Positions 47,901 to 57,734 of a stretch of DNA of 64,000 nt are shown here, in pieces (the first letter of the stretch is position 1; the number at the start of each line of letters is the position of its first letter). This DNA is from Lutjanus erythropterus. Lineage: Eukaryota; Chordata; Actinopteri; Lutjaniformes; Lutjanidae. Under the pieces are notes generated by a model. The model was not told the DNA's origin, made no database searches, and worked only from the letters and a program-made list of their open reading frames with translations. The stretch is taken from positions 28,570,388 to 28,634,387 of the forward strand of contig CM034597.1 in the NCBI GenBank assembly GCA_020091685.1. Reading direction: 5' to 3'. A program made the position numbers and the translations under genes.

Positions 47901-50900
47901 ATGTTGCTACCTATTTTCTAGTTGCTCTTTAACTTAATAAAACACGATATGTTGGGTATGTCAGAAAGTGAGGATGTCATGCCAGATAGATTTTCATCAG
48001 CTATGGCGGTTGTTTATAAGTGAAGAAAAGAACTCTCATAATCCCACGCTACTTCACACCATCATCACAAACGTCTTTTGTCATTGTTTTAATGTGAGAG
48101 ACTCCCCTAGTGGCAGAATTTATATATTGTGCATTTAAGTTAAAAGGAGAAATGAATTTTATACAAACAAAAAATGCTGTACACATCAGCTTTATTATTT
48201 AGCAAGGACATTTTTTCAAGCCACCACTTTTTTATTATTGGGATACATATGATATCATGGACTTTTAGTTGTGGTATTATCATACACAGAGTTTTTGGTA
48301 TCATTACATCCCTAATCAATTGTAATGTATGTTATAACACCTTTACAAGTGAATCCAGTGGAATATACAAACCCTATGGTAAATGCTGGCTTTCAGATGA
48401 GTTTTAAATTACACTCTTTTATACACTAAAAAGTTGCATAAGGACTCCTGCACACTGATGATATGTCAGAAATAAATGATATATTGCAAGTTAGACAGTC
48501 TGTGGGAGTCCTTTTGCAGCTTTTTGGTCTACTTGCCTCTGTCCAACACACCTGTCTTATCTAATAGATGTGCAAAGTGTTTCCTTTGTTCTAAATCACA
48601 GTGTTTGTACACTGAATTGTTTTTGGATTCATTTGCAGATGTAGATGGCCTTAGTCCTCTCTATATCTAGAGATGGAATGGCAAAATAAATGGCAACACT
48701 TGACCATTGAATTTTCAGATTATAAGACTGACTGACTTACAAAGGTAGTCCACACCCTGTATTTACTTAAGCACTTGCATATGTTTTGGTATCACTCTGA
48801 AACTGGCGTTGGTAGAAAAGTCATGTAAGAGTCATGTAAGAATGAAGAGTGATTTTTCCAGTGTACTGTGAGTAAGACAGACAGGGCAAGTCAGAGCAAG
48901 TTGCTCGCACTGGAACGACTGTGCCACTCACACGTACACAAATTGATCAGTATAGGCATGTATGATAAATACTAGGGCAAATAATGGGAGATTTATAGTA
49001 TTGTAGGAGATGCACCAATTTCAATTTTCTTGGCCAATTCCGATTTCCGATTTTTTTTAATTTTTTTTTTTTTTCAAGGGCCTGACCTGCTGATTCTTAT
49101 TTTGGCCAATTCTGATTTTTAGTCTTTCCAAGAACTGTGAGTGACAGCATTCACAAACATTTTTGGATTATATGTTCATAATAAAATACTGACTATTAAA
49201 TATTCGTTAAATACTACTTTACATTTTCTCCAAAGTCCTCCAGGTTACAGCCAGGCCTTATTACAGTTTTATATTAAGATTTAGGATATGAGGAACGCGA
49301 TCTCGCAAGATCATGGAATCTCGCGGGACTTCACGGGACGCGATTTCACGTGATCTCGTGTGGAAGCAGACGTAAACAAACCGGAGACTGACGCGATGTA
49401 AAAGTTTGCTGCAGTGAAACGTTACCATGGAAAAAAAACAGACGCAGACGTTAAACGAGTCTGGATGAGAGTTTTAGGAGACATATCAACACAGGTAGTT
49501 TATTTTTCAGCCAGAACAGGAGGTGAGATTTTAACTGTCCCTTTGTGAACAGCAGCCTGCTGCTGGCTAACATTAGCCTGAAGAGCTACAAAGTTTACGG
49601 CTGTTTTGCGACATTGTCAGTTGCTCTGTGCCGTTGTAGACTGTCTCTGTCAGTGCCCGGTCTCCGATTTTATCCTACTCTTGGAATCTGTTGCTAACAT
49701 CAGCTTCATGCTGCCATGTGTCTGAGTGTGTAGCTGTTATCAGCGCTGTGGTGGATGTGATATCACGGTCAGTTTGTCTGCTGCGCGTACGACGCATAAC
49801 TTGAATTCTTACGCAGATGCGCTATAAAAGCTAAAATATAGGCTATGTCTGAAGTTTTTTAATGTAATTTACTACAAAAAATAAATGAGCATTTGAGAGT
49901 CAGAACTGTTCGTTTGTTTTTGTTTTCACGAGGAACAAACGAATTCAGCAGTAAAAAAAAAAATAGATATTTACATGTCGGCCAATATCTTTATACAGAA
50001 AATAATCTATGTCCAAAATGACATCAGGGCACTGAAACAGTAAACTTTCACAGGCACCTGTAAGAATTATCAAAAACTATAAATAAAATACGCAAATGGA
50101 GCAACTTATATGTATATATTAAACCTCAATTAAGAAAACGGATCAAATACACATAAAATGCTGCCTGTAAAGCTAACGAGTAAAACCTAAAAGTAAAAGT
50201 CTTTAAAATGTGCATTCCGTCAGAGCTGTGAAATATTAAATCATCCATCTTTGCTTGCTACATCTTGGTCTTCCTTACCCTGAGTGCATAAACTACAGTT
50301 ATGTCAATTTCTTTTTCTAATACAAAAACTTGCAATTTTAAGTTATTTCATTGGTATCAACCTTAAGAAGCAGGTAATTATTGGTTATCATATAGGCTTA
50401 AAAAAAAGATCCATATTGTGCATCTCTAATACTGTCTAGAGCCATCCACATCTGCATTAAAATTGTTCTTGATTTTTGATCAGGCACTCATGTGGCCAGC
50501 TATATTTTTTTTCCAGTCACATTACCAGTGAAAGCACCTTTGATCCTTTTGAGGAAGTTAACTGTCTGCAGGCTTCATGGCTGCTGCGTTAACTCAGACT
50601 TTGTTCTCTACAAAGTTAGTAGTATGTTTTTACAGTTTAGACTTTAGCAGGTCTCAGGTTGGGGTGGCTGCCAGCAGTGTTCAGTGTTTGGCTGTCAATG
50701 GCTTTTCTTCACGTTCCTGTGAGGAACCTGTCTGTAACAGGAAGAAAAGCCCTCACAGAGTCAGGACGCACCAGGACTATGCGACGCAGCAAATCCAAAA
50801 CAGCAGCAGCAGCAGTAGCAGCAGCACACAACACGGTTTGATAAGAGCTTGATTTACTAACAGGGCTTCCGTTTGTCATTGATCTCTCTGCTTTTTCATG

Positions 50901-53900
50901 TAAGATGTGTTGTTCCGTGTTGGTCTGCTTTTTAGCAGTAAATTGCACTGGCGCACACTGTGTTAGTCATCTTGCTGATTCGTCTGCCTCGATGTAGAGG
51001 GGTTATTGTGTTGACATTGGTGCTGAGTGTCCTTGTTATGGCCAGATTCAAGCATTAAATGCGCAGCTTTTTTTTTTTTTTTTTTTTTTAAGGAAGTCTC
51101 GGCTGCGCGCACATTTATCTGCTCATTTTCCTGTTTTTGGGTTTGTGTTTCAGCCAACTGGATTGTTCTTGCTTGCTTGAGCTCAGACAGATAGAGACAG
51201 ATGCCTGGTCACGTCTGTCCTGCCAATAGTCTAGTAATTACCTTTTAATGGATATTATGTAACAGAATTGTCTGTGCCCGACTTTCTCTGTGTGTAGTCT
51301 GTGTTTCTGATTCTGATGGGGGCTGTTAAAGCTAGCTAATTAACAAACAATGAATTTAAGTGCACCTCAGCCCATTCACACACATGTTAAATCCTCTCCA
51401 GCCTGGACTTCCTTGATTCAGTTTTGTTGAAGCCTGAAATTCGCTGGCCTCCACTCAGGCTGCAGGCAGGCAGGCAGACAGACCTGCTGGCCTTTTATGT
51501 AGGCTCGCCTTTAAACAATAGTGTTCATATCTCCCCCAGTACAGTACGCTGCTGGAAGATTCTCCTGAACTGTTGATGTTTCTGTCCACCATTTTGTGTA
51601 ACAGTTTACAAAGCTCACCTGGCCAGGAGGTGACACAGACAAGCTCTTTTTTATGAATGGATAGTATGTGAAAACCTGGCTTTTATTCTTGGTAGTGGCT
51701 GTGTATTTTACGTATTTTACTTTGACTATGCAAATATTTGCATGGCATTTGAGATGGATTCGGTCAGGGCTGCACTAACTTTCAGCTGTGTTTGTTTCTC
51801 CATCATCAGGAGGCCGAGACAGGATTTGTTCCGAGTGTTCAAGACTTTGATAAGAAGCTAGCCGAAGCTGATGCCTACCTACAGATTCTGATTGACCAGT
51901 TAAAGGTAGGAATCAATGCAATAATGCATAACAGACAATATAATGTCATCTGGAATAGGGCTGAACAATTAATTGAATTTTGATCAGTATCTCAATATGG
52001 TCTACTGCAATTTTCAATTTTCACAGGAAGCTCAATATTTGTTGAAGGCAAAATGTGTGTTAAATACCATTTTAAATTAAATATTGTCATGCTGCACAGC
52101 TGTCCTGGTCCACACATATTTTACAGACTTTTTTATTATTATTACCTTTATTTTACCACAAAAGATATTGAAGAAATATCCTCATTCACAGTGGTGTCGA
52201 AATGACCAACAATGCATGCAAAACAAATGTCTGATAGTAAAAACAACTATGTATGATAGCCCAGGGTTAAAGTACAACATAGTAAACATGATGTGGAAAA
52301 GATGATAAGATAAAACAGTGAATTAAAAGTAGAATAAAATAAGTAAATAAAAACAGCTAAAATAACAATATTGTTAAAAGCATTTAGAATCAATCAAAAC
52401 TTAAGAAAACATCTCCGTGCAAAAAACACATTGTAATCATTTTAATGTGTTTATCAGTGAAAATGAGAATGATGTTGTAAATGTTATCGTCCCCTCTAAT
52501 ATTGCAAATCTCATTGCAATTGCAATATCAGTCAAAATAACCACAATTGGTTATTCTTTCAAAATTGTCCAGCCTTAATCTGGAGTATTTTACACCCTCA
52601 TGTAGATTTGAGAAATGTAGGATGTATCTGCCACTCACTGATGTATTTGGCTAAACATCCAGGGGTAAGAAAGTCCATGTGAAAGCTAATTTCCACACAG
52701 GTCAAATACAATTTACTCTAAATCTGTAAACATACTGTACAGTATTTTAATCTGCATCATTACATTCCCCTTAATTTGTCGTTTTCTTTTTCCTTGCTGA
52801 TCTCACTCTCCTCTTTAAGCAAGCAAAGTTTATTTATATCAGTCCCCTTTCACAGACACCAGTCAAAGAAATAAAATCAAATGGAATCAAATAAATAAAA
52901 CACCAGATGAAATATGCAAAGGGAACAGTCATAAGGCACAAAATTAAAACTTAAAATACCCCATGCTGCCAAAATGATAGTCCAAACAGACAGGCAGGTT
53001 TTGTAGCTGCTTTTTAAAAGAGTCTTCAGAGTCCAAAGATCTCAAGCTTATTGACAAACTATTCCAAATCTTATTGGCTGCTGAATGGAAAGAACGACCT
53101 CCTGAGTCTTAAAACATGTCCAGGGTACACTTAGAAAGCCCTGGGTGGAGAACACAAGAGTGGCTTTTAGTGTGGGGGTGCAGAAGGTCTCCGTGGATCC
53201 TGATCACATAGAGCATTGTGAGTACCAAAATATTACAATGAATTAATGTAAGGTCAGTGCAGTGAGGTTAAAATAGGTGTGATATGTGACCATGTGTTGA
53301 TTGTGTTCGGAGCCTTGCAGCAGCATTTTGGATGGTTTGCAGATGGTGTAAGGAGGATTTATGAAAGCCAGTGAAAAAATTACAGTAATCTAAGCAAGCA
53401 TTAGCATCTACATTTCATTTCATGACACAACACACCTAAGTTTGACTATGTTTTTTAGATGAAAGAAAGATGATTGAGTCAGAGACCTTATTGACTGGTC
53501 AAAAATCACATCAAGATTACACAGATTGGATCAACAAGATGAGGACAGGGTCCCCGGGTCCTGCCTGATTGGTGATTGACGATTATCAGGGGGGACAACC
53601 AAAACTTCAGCTTTATCTCACAGGATTCACATGCAAAAATAAACAAGTTATAAACAAGTTATCAGTGCATTGTAATTCTTAGTCTGCTATCTACCTGGTA
53701 ATTAATTATTCTATTTAGAAATATTTATTAAACTTAAAGGTTTAGTATATTTTCATAAGAAAGAAAGGACAAAAAAAGAAAAGAAAGAAGGAACAAGAAC
53801 AAGATGACTGAGGTAGTCAACATGATAAACAGTCTAAAATATCATGTAGTGTTAACCACTATCAAAACACTGTGTGCCATATAAAACAGAATTAACACAG

Positions 53901-56497
53901 TATGCGCAGTATGAAAAGAGTATAAAAGTCTGTGCAAAAGATGACTGAGGTAGAGGTGATAAACATTTGTGCTAAAGACTACAAAACAAAGTATAAGAGT
54001 CTATGCAAAAAATGACAAACAAGGTGAACATATTGTTCTATGCATGTAACTGCAGAAAATTGTTCTCCATCCGGTTTCTCATTGTAAAGCAGAAGTTATA
54101 AAGATTAAGATTTGTGGTAGCATGGTGATAAAGCAGAAAACCATGTATTTAAAGAAGCAGCGGCAGCAGCATATTGTCTGAGTCAGAAAGCCTTAATTAA
54201 AACCCTGCAGGTGTCCTTCATTTGTGAGAAGAGCTCGCTACTTGCCACCACATTATCTCAAGCCATCATGTGTAAAGATCTCATCATTTCAATACTCAAT
54301 GTGACTGTGTGCCCATCTTAACTCATATTCCCGCTCTCTCTTTTTTTGTCCTTTTCATCTCTTGTTCTCTGTCACTCTCCCACAGTTGTTTGATGAGAAG
54401 ATCAAGGACTGCAAAGAGGATGAATCACGCAGAGTGAGTACCAGCAGTGCGGCTCTGTCCTTGTGTGTCAGCTCCTGGTCGGCTGTTCTCGCTGTCATTA
54501 GAGCCGCGGCTAACAGCGGGGGGAGCGGGCCGACACGTGGCGCTCAGGAATGAAAAATGATAGCTGTCAGTGTGGTGCACACGTTTGATATCTATCGCTG
54601 GTCAGTTTGAAGATATCAGATTAATTTTAAAGGTTATTGTACTGGTTCAAAGCTGACTGTACACTAGGGCTGAACAGTTATTTGAAATATTATCCAAATC
54701 ACAGATGCTGCATTTTTTTTTGTAAAGGTGTGACAAAAACAGTACTATAATGAAGTACTGTATTGCTGCAGAGACGCCCTGATTTACAAATCTTTCTCTC
54801 CAGATGTAAGATAGTTTGACCCCAACAAATGTTACATCACCATCAGTTTCTTTTTTCAGTGAAAATAAAAATATGATACAAATATGATCAAATGATAATT
54901 CCCACTAATCATGAACCATATCACAATCATAATGATCATTATAATTTAATTACTGTATACATAATGGAGATGGGTATCATTAGGATATTATTGAAGCCAA
55001 TATCAGTACTACTTATCAATTCTCTTATTGATACTACTTGCCAAAACATTAAAAGATGTGCTAAGATTTAAGTTAGTGTGTATTTTCACCAATAATAGGT
55101 TAAATTGTTTCCTGAGTTTTTGCATTCAGCTGCATTTTCATTAAATTTAGAAAAGTGAGCCCACATATTTGAACATTTATCCATGCCAGCTGTAATGTAG
55201 CGTTACATATAAACCAACAGCAGCCTTGTTTGTTTTGATACTGACAAGTCAGGAACCAGTGCGGATAGTGTAGTATTATATTTAACTGTGACAGCATTCA
55301 GCCTATTTGAGACAGATGTACTGAAACTTGGATCTTACCAAAATGTTTGTCCATGTCCAGCCACAACAAAGTTAGTCCTCAACTGACAGGCCAGACTTCT
55401 GATCAGAGACTGTTTAGACTGGAGGCGGCAACTTGGCATTCTTTTCATAATCAGCAAATGTGCAGGTTGTTTTCTTGGTTCCTCGCTGGTGACCACACAC
55501 TGAAAAACACCCATCTATTATAATTTCCTAGAGCCTGAAAATGATGTCTCAAGTATCGACATGTAAATGACGATAAATGATCTGTAATTTATTGACGTCT
55601 CTACATCGAGACTGAAGAATGCTTAATAAGAATAGTTGCTGATTTTAATAATAGTTGTGTCTCTAACACACTGACACAGTTTGCTCTTCAGCTAAATGTG
55701 GCACATTCAGGGCTTTGTGGTAAGTGATGAACAAGAGGCCATGCTTGTTTATTAAAAACATGAAGACAGTTGTCAGAATCTGCATACTGTTATTATAGAT
55801 CATCACTGGTTTGGGGTTAACAGTACAGTTGCATGTCTTCTACCCTTTCAAGACCAGACAGTCCACAAAAGGATTTGTTTTGTAGCTTAAAATTTTAGTT
55901 TTAAGTCTTGTATAGGTGATCTGTCTTGTTGTAGTTAGCAGTTCAGTTTCAGAGTGTCTCAGCTGTTTACCAGCAGCTGTGTGATTCACTTCCTCCCTCA
56001 CAGCAGACTTTTGGTCACTTTAAGTTGTTGAGTTGTTTAGCACTGTGGCTTTCTCCTTAATGTGGGAAATAGTGGTGTAGATTTCCACAGAAACAAAAAG
56101 CTGCTGCATTAAGTTTGACATCATTACACTGATGTTTTCTACCAGCTATGGTTTAGTTGGTGTTGCATCAGCGCTTCTGCATTTGAACTTCATATTTGTT
56201 GGATTTTACAGCCTGTTTTCTTTTCCTATTTCTACAGAAAATTGAAAATTTGAAAGAGACTACTTGTGTAAGTCAGAACTTAACACATTTCCCTTCCTGT
56301 CTTTTTTAGTTTTCAAGTCAGTTTCTTGTTATCTAAATCCCTCTGTGTTTTTCTTTCAGAGCATGGTAGAGTCCATCAAGCACTGTATTGTACTGCTGCA
56401 GATCGCCAAGGTAAACACAACATGAGCACTGTTTGATTCATGTCTCTGTACTTTAATCTGCCACTTCACCATTATCATTGTTCTTGTGAGACCATGT

Positions 56498-56533
<36 letters not shown>

Positions 56534-57734
56534 ACTGTGTGTTACCTGCCATGTGTCTCTGGGGTAGTTCCCTGCTTTCAGTTGCTATCTGGGTCGGTGG
56601 TTGATGAGGGTGTAGCCCGGTACTCGTTTCATCACATGTTCCATTCAGCCCTGTGAAAAGGAAGTGGAGCAATCATTGCTGCTTCATGTGCTTGTGAGGT
56701 GGTGACACTTGAGACTTTTTTTTTTTTTTTACACTTTTTTCATGAATAAGATTCAAAGAAATGTGTTTTCCGGTATCTGTACTTTACAGGAACATTTTTC
56801 CTTTTACTTTCTACATTTGAACACAAATATCTGCACTTTCTTCTCCTTACATTTTAGAACAGGCTTGTTACTTTTATGTTTACTTTTTTGTTACAGTTTA
56901 TGGCATATGAGGGCAGTTATTGATTATGTTTATTTTGCATCACTGCACTGTTGTGCATGTTGTGCACATCATGCACAGCAGGCACAACAAGATGAAAATG
57001 ATGTTAAAGACATAACAAGACATGCAGAAAAGAGAGTGTATAAAAGCCCATTTCTGCCAGTAAAAGAAGAAAATATTCCCATGGTAAATCATAATTATGA
57101 GTTAAAAAGTCAAAATTATAAGATAAGAAGTCATAATTATCAGTTTAAAAGTTGAAATAATGAGTTAAAGTCGAAATTATGAGATAAAAGGCCATTTCTG
57201 AAATAAAAAGTCGTAATTATGAGACAAGAGGTCAAAATTGTGAGATAAAAAGTCATTATCAAAATTCAAAATTAAGAACAGCTGGCAGAAATGTCCTTCA
57301 CTGGGCTAATTTTTACTTTAATACTCATTTCAGCAAATTTCAGAGCCTGTACTTTTTCACTTTGCTTGAGTAAAGATGTTGAATCAGTACTTCTACTTTT
57401 AACAGAGTATTTTTACATAAGTATCTGTACTTCTACTTGAGTAAAGAATGTGTGTACCTTTGCCACCTCTGCTTGACTGATTGAGCAATCTTCTTTTTAT
57501 TGATCGTGACAGAAATCAGGGTTTTACCATGTGATGAAAGGAGTACTGCATGTGGCTAGCTGGTGAATAATATGCAGCTCCATGTGATGAGAGGGATGGA
57601 TGTCAGTGCGCTCTGCACCACAGATGCTCAGGATGCTTTATGAAATGACTCCTTCTACACTAAATAGTCTAACATTGTCTTCTCAAAATTTTAAGGACCA
57701 AAGTAACGAACAGCAACACGCAAACGGACTTATA
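26166..57734 (+). CDS. osbpl9: osbpl9 (ORP9) oxysterol-binding-protein-like lipid transfer protein, exons 1-9 (3' partial)
   Basis: Parts: 26166-26276, 29807-29857, 33676-33754, 44026-44102, 51810-51905, 54386-54433, 56238-56267, 56360-56410 and 57696-57734; 582 nt, 194 codons, no break. It starts [20 protein letters not shown], as human ORP9. Residues about 1-100 form the PH domain ([25 protein letters not shown] on the last helix). Residues 107-181 are helical and heptad-like, and the final exon is [13 protein letters not shown]. Known role: ORP9 uses PH and FFAT motifs at ER-Golgi contacts and its C-terminal ORD to transfer lipids (sterol, PS/PI4P). FFAT, ORD and stop lie past the window. 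The closely related ORP10/ORP11 are less likely, because the [20 protein letters not shown] block is an ORP9 match. Confidence 0.95.
27360..27414. repeat. perfect inverted repeat (21-bp arms, 13-nt loop)
   Basis: Arms 27360-27380 and 27394-27414 are exact reverse complements (starting gttcttccttacatccag); loop catcgctgtgaca. A transcript from either strand would form a strong hairpin. Confidence 0.9.
27500..28470. mobile_element. long dispersed repeat, copy 1
   Basis: It shares ordered blocks with 62690-63810: caacaaaac(c)taaaa followed by gagat(g/a)a(c/t)(a/g)ggtatca; then tgaccaaatcaaagt-like; tttgtgctg(c/t)tgta; and a closing block around gaccaggttatg, gatc(c/t)agccaggttaaaag and agactcaacatacctt. 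Probably a non-autonomous DNA element. The 87-codon frame at 27520-27783 is not conserved in copy 2. Confidence 0.6.
28459..28494. repeat. (ATTACC)n hexanucleotide run
   Basis: About five units of cattac, last ones imperfect. Confidence 0.85.
28750..28880 (-). mobile_element. fragment of the GCTGCAAC-type MITE
   Basis: tagagctgaaacaataag, then tttgctggtttcagcttctc and aaatgtgagg match one end of the family; the rest is missing. Confidence 0.55.
29400..29690 (-). mobile_element. fragment of the GCTGCAAC-type MITE with poly-T
   Basis: tttgctggttccagcttctt, tggactctgggaaatgag and attttgtggactaactgatt follow the family order. An uninterrupted T run spans 29587-29617. It ends about 120 bp before osbpl9 exon 2. 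Confidence 0.6.
29807..29857 (+). CDS. osbpl9: osbpl9 exon 2: PH domain
   Basis: 51 nt, acceptor gatttacag, donor gtaaga. It encodes [17 protein letters not shown], 17 residues, all frame-preserving. The basic loop probably contributes to phosphoinositide binding. Confidence 0.95.
29858..33675 (+). other. osbpl9: osbpl9 intron 2
   Basis: 3.8 kb with one hAT-type element (31389-31934). The last 350 nt before exon 3 are strongly pyrimidine-rich on the + strand (33300-33420). No further exon recognised. Confidence 0.65.
31389..31934. mobile_element. non-autonomous hAT-type element (546 bp)
   Basis: Starts tagggatatacaattattc; ends caatcacaacatttgcacccctg. Flanking octamers CTCTGTAG and ATCTGTAG match at 7 of 8. 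The TIRs are decayed. The hydrophobic frame inside (31639-31899) is T-rich low-complexity sequence. Confidence 0.6.
33676..33754 (+). CDS. osbpl9: osbpl9 exon 3: PH domain
   Basis: 79 nt, acceptor gcccag, donor gtgaga. It encodes [20 protein letters not shown] then KTFHFQ and ends in phase 1. This acidic strand-loop-strand block is characteristic of ORP9/10/11 PH domains. Confidence 0.96.
33755..34618 (+). other. osbpl9 intron 3, first part: C-rich leader-like sequence
   Basis: C/T-rich and relatively GC-rich compared with its surroundings, leading into the candidate first exon at 34619. It could be the promoter and 5'UTR of an alternative transcript. No TATA box is seen. Confidence 0.35.
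34619..34676 (+). CDS. osbpl9: candidate alternative first exon of osbpl9 (hybrid N terminus)
   Basis: ATG at 34619 opens [19 protein letters not shown] followed by G and a strong donor (gtaagg) at 34677. It ends in phase 1, exactly the phase at which exon 4 (44026) is entered: G plus CC makes Ala, giving ...[13 protein letters not shown]. An inner ATG at 34631 is in frame. The product would lack PH strands 1-6 and carry a short hydrophobic/basic head instead. Upstream sequence is C-rich and promoter-like. No transcript evidence. Confidence 0.5.
35256..35573 (+). mobile_element. GCTGCAAC-type MITE next to the inverted repeat
   Basis: Starts taggactgcaactaatgatt. Core phrases tggttcccaaagttcaaggc, tgtcttgttttgttcacac and acatttaagaagctgaagtc follow family order. 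The right end (gtccagccca) overlaps the first bases of the 35566 inverted-repeat arm. Confidence 0.7.
35566..35856 (+). repeat. left arm of a ~280-bp inverted repeat
   Basis: Starts tccagcccaacatcctgtgc and reads inward to acaccgctgcatgaaaa. The reverse complement of 36662-36936 matches over nearly its whole length, with a few substitutions and a small insertion near 35790-35815. Confidence 0.9.
36109..36400 (-). mobile_element. GCTGCAAC-type MITE between the inverted-repeat arms
   Basis: agagctgcaatgattaatca at the left, tccagcttcttaaaagtgag in the core, and ccattaatcgtgaaaataat near the right. It is opposite in sense to the copy at 35256. Confidence 0.65.
36662..36936 (-). repeat. right arm of the ~280-bp inverted repeat
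   Basis: Inverted copy of 35566-35856, ending caggatgttgggctgga. Translated frames on the two arms are almost identical over about 65 residues, which is how the duplication shows, but no known protein is recognised in it. Confidence 0.9.
40163..40310. mobile_element. truncated TTAA-type repeat (AGGACCAGTG family)
   Basis: TTAA (40159-40162) followed by aggaccagtgtgtaggattt, the same terminus as the complete element at 58041-58384. No matching right end is found nearby, so the copy is truncated; its end is approximate. Confidence 0.55.
42852..43157. mobile_element. non-autonomous hAT-type element (306 bp)
   Basis: Ends tagagctgcacaatatattg and ccaatatcgcgcagcccta are inverted partners. Flanking octamers TCGTATTG (42844-42851) and TCGTATTA (43158-43165) match at 7 of 8. 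The interior includes cagtatatatcacagggtta. No transposase. Confidence 0.8.
43200..43516. mobile_element. right part of a TTAA-type dispersed repeat
   Basis: Contains gccaggcaaccagcggacac, ttcaggaagtgactccacct, gctaagctaagctaactggc and ccaaaatgctgaactgttcc, ending before TTAA (43517-43520). The left end was not found. The family assignment is from memory of common fish repeats. Confidence 0.5.
44026..44102 (+). CDS. osbpl9: osbpl9 exon 4: PH C-terminal helix
   Basis: 77 nt, acceptor ccctcag, donor gtatgt, entered in phase 1. It encodes [20 protein letters not shown] then HTLQLR. The Trp of REKW is the invariant PH-helix tryptophan. A (TG)n array starts 28 nt after the exon end. Confidence 0.96.
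44131..44177. repeat. (TG)n microsatellite just after osbpl9 exon 4
   Basis: About 23 TG units starting 28 nt downstream of the exon 4 end. Confidence 0.95.
44910..44945. repeat. (TA)n microsatellite
   Basis: About 18 TA units. Confidence 0.95.
46308..46386 (+). promoter_or_regulatory. promoter-like motif cluster in osbpl9 intron 4
   Basis: Within 80 nt there is a GTCATGTGAC E-box (46308-46317, the form bound by USF/TFE/MITF-type bHLH-Zip factors) and two NF-Y-type CCAAT boxes (46328-46332 and 46382-46386; the second is in full CCAATCAG context). Downstream to 46855 is relatively GC-rich leader-like sequence ending in the candidate first exon. Motif matches are seen; promoter activity is inferred. 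Confidence 0.45.
46832..46855 (+). CDS. osbpl9: candidate alternative first exon of osbpl9 (PH-less form)
   Basis: ATG with A at -3 (gcagcATGt) reads MSIGARHL up to a consensus donor (gtaagt) at 46856, in phase 0. Exon 5 (51810) is entered in phase 0, so [19 protein letters not shown] is in frame. This skips the whole PH domain, as in the short ORP9S form known from mammals. Three upstream ATGs (46796, 46804, 46811) give a 2-codon, an out-of-frame and a 4-codon frame. CCAAT and E-box motifs lie about 450-520 nt upstream. Confidence 0.5.
46856..51809 (+). other. osbpl9: osbpl9 intron 4, remainder
   Basis: 5 kb. Contains a 1.4-kb hAT-like element (49004-50427), a short interrupted CAG run near 50801-50825 and a poly-T run at 51068-51090. 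No exon recognised. Confidence 0.6.
49004..50427. mobile_element. hAT-like non-autonomous element with CpG-rich core (about 1.4 kb)
   Basis: The left end taggagatgcaccaattt and right end atattgtgcatctcta are inverted partners (gagatgca). Flanking octamers TAGTATTG and TAATACTG match at 6 of 8, with the exact ends uncertain. The core at about 49285-49400 is dense in CG and built on gatctcg/tcacgtgatc palindromes. No transposase frame. Confidence 0.6.
51810..51905 (+). CDS. osbpl9: osbpl9 exon 5: helical region after PH
   Basis: 96 nt, acceptor catcatcag, donor gtagga, phase 0 to phase 0. It encodes [20 protein letters not shown] and [12 protein letters not shown]. Human ORP9 has [20 protein letters not shown] here. 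Because the exon begins in phase 0, it can accept either exon 4 or the alternative first exon ending at 46855. Confidence 0.96.
51956..52577. mobile_element. non-autonomous hAT-type element (622 bp)
   Basis: Ends tagggctgaacaatt and aattgtccagcctta are inverted partners. Flanking octamers ATCTGGAA (51948-51955) and ATCTGGAG (52578-52585) match at 7 of 8. It begins only 51 bp after osbpl9 exon 5. Confidence 0.8.
52800..53560. mobile_element. old dispersed repeat, class uncertain
   Basis: Phrases such as aaactattccaaatcttatt, cagcagcattttggatggtt, aagccagtgaaaaaattaca and gtaatctaagcaagc resemble a very common fish retroelement-type repeat (ttccagagcc ... gcagcattctgga ... gcagtaatc). Many stops in all frames. 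Class not determined. Confidence 0.45.
54386..54433 (+). CDS. osbpl9: osbpl9 exon 6
   Basis: 48 nt, acceptor tcccacag, donor gtgagt. It encodes [16 protein letters not shown], which continues the helix of exon 5 (human LFDDKLQNCKEDEQRK). Confidence 0.94.
54434..56237 (+). other. osbpl9: osbpl9 intron 6
   Basis: 1.8 kb, AT-rich, with a decayed element at 54665-54952. No exon seen. Confidence 0.65.
54665..54952. mobile_element. decayed hAT-type element related to 51956-52577
   Basis: Starts tagggctgaacagttatttg. Flanking octamers CTGTACAC and CTGTATAC match at 7 of 8, but the right TIR is no longer recognisable. Confidence 0.45.
56238..56267 (+). CDS. osbpl9: osbpl9 exon 7 (microexon)
   Basis: 30 nt, acceptor tttctacag, donor gtaagt. 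It encodes [10 protein letters not shown]; human ORP9 has KIETLKETTN. Too short for simple ORF finding, but borders, phase and homology agree. Confidence 0.9.
56360..56410 (+). CDS. osbpl9: osbpl9 exon 8
   Basis: 51 nt, acceptor tctttcag, donor gtaaac. It encodes [17 protein letters not shown], nearly identical to human ORP9; it is the end of the predicted helical segment. Confidence 0.95.
56502..56531. repeat. (TG)n microsatellite
   Basis: About 15 GT units. Confidence 0.95.
57089..57270. repeat. degenerate minisatellite (AAAGTC..AATTATGAGAT unit)
   Basis: About eight imperfect copies of a ~22-bp unit (aaagtcataattatgagata and variants). Confidence 0.85.
57300..57470. mobile_element. partial ACTCAAGTA-type repeat
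   Basis: acttctacttttaacagagt, acttctacttgagtaaagaa and tttgccacctctgcttga follow the right half of the 25344-26024 element. Confidence 0.5.
57696..57734 (+). CDS. osbpl9: osbpl9 exon 9 (last in window)
   Basis: 39 nt, acceptor aattttaag, donor gtaagt. It encodes [13 protein letters not shown] (human DQSNAEKHADGMI). The acceptor has a weak pyrimidine tract interrupted by AAAA. The next human block (VDAIYQPSPLEP) is not found before base 64000, so intron 9 runs off the window. Confidence 0.9.

Larger units (their letters stand above)
51906..54385 (+). other. osbpl9: osbpl9 intron 5
   Basis: 2.5 kb, mostly repeat-derived: a hAT-type element at 51956-52577 and an old dispersed repeat at about 52800-53560. 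The rest is A-rich. Confidence 0.65.
56411..57695 (+). other. osbpl9: osbpl9 intron 8
   Basis: 1.3 kb with (TG)n at 56502-56531, a degenerate minisatellite at 57089-57270 and a partial ACTCAAGTA-type repeat (57300-57470). The frame at 56709-57155 spans repeat sequence. Confidence 0.65.

Noticed and set aside
56709-57155. 148-codon frame in osbpl9 intron 8
   Set aside because: Built on a poly-T run, repeat sequence and the AATTATGAGAT minisatellite.
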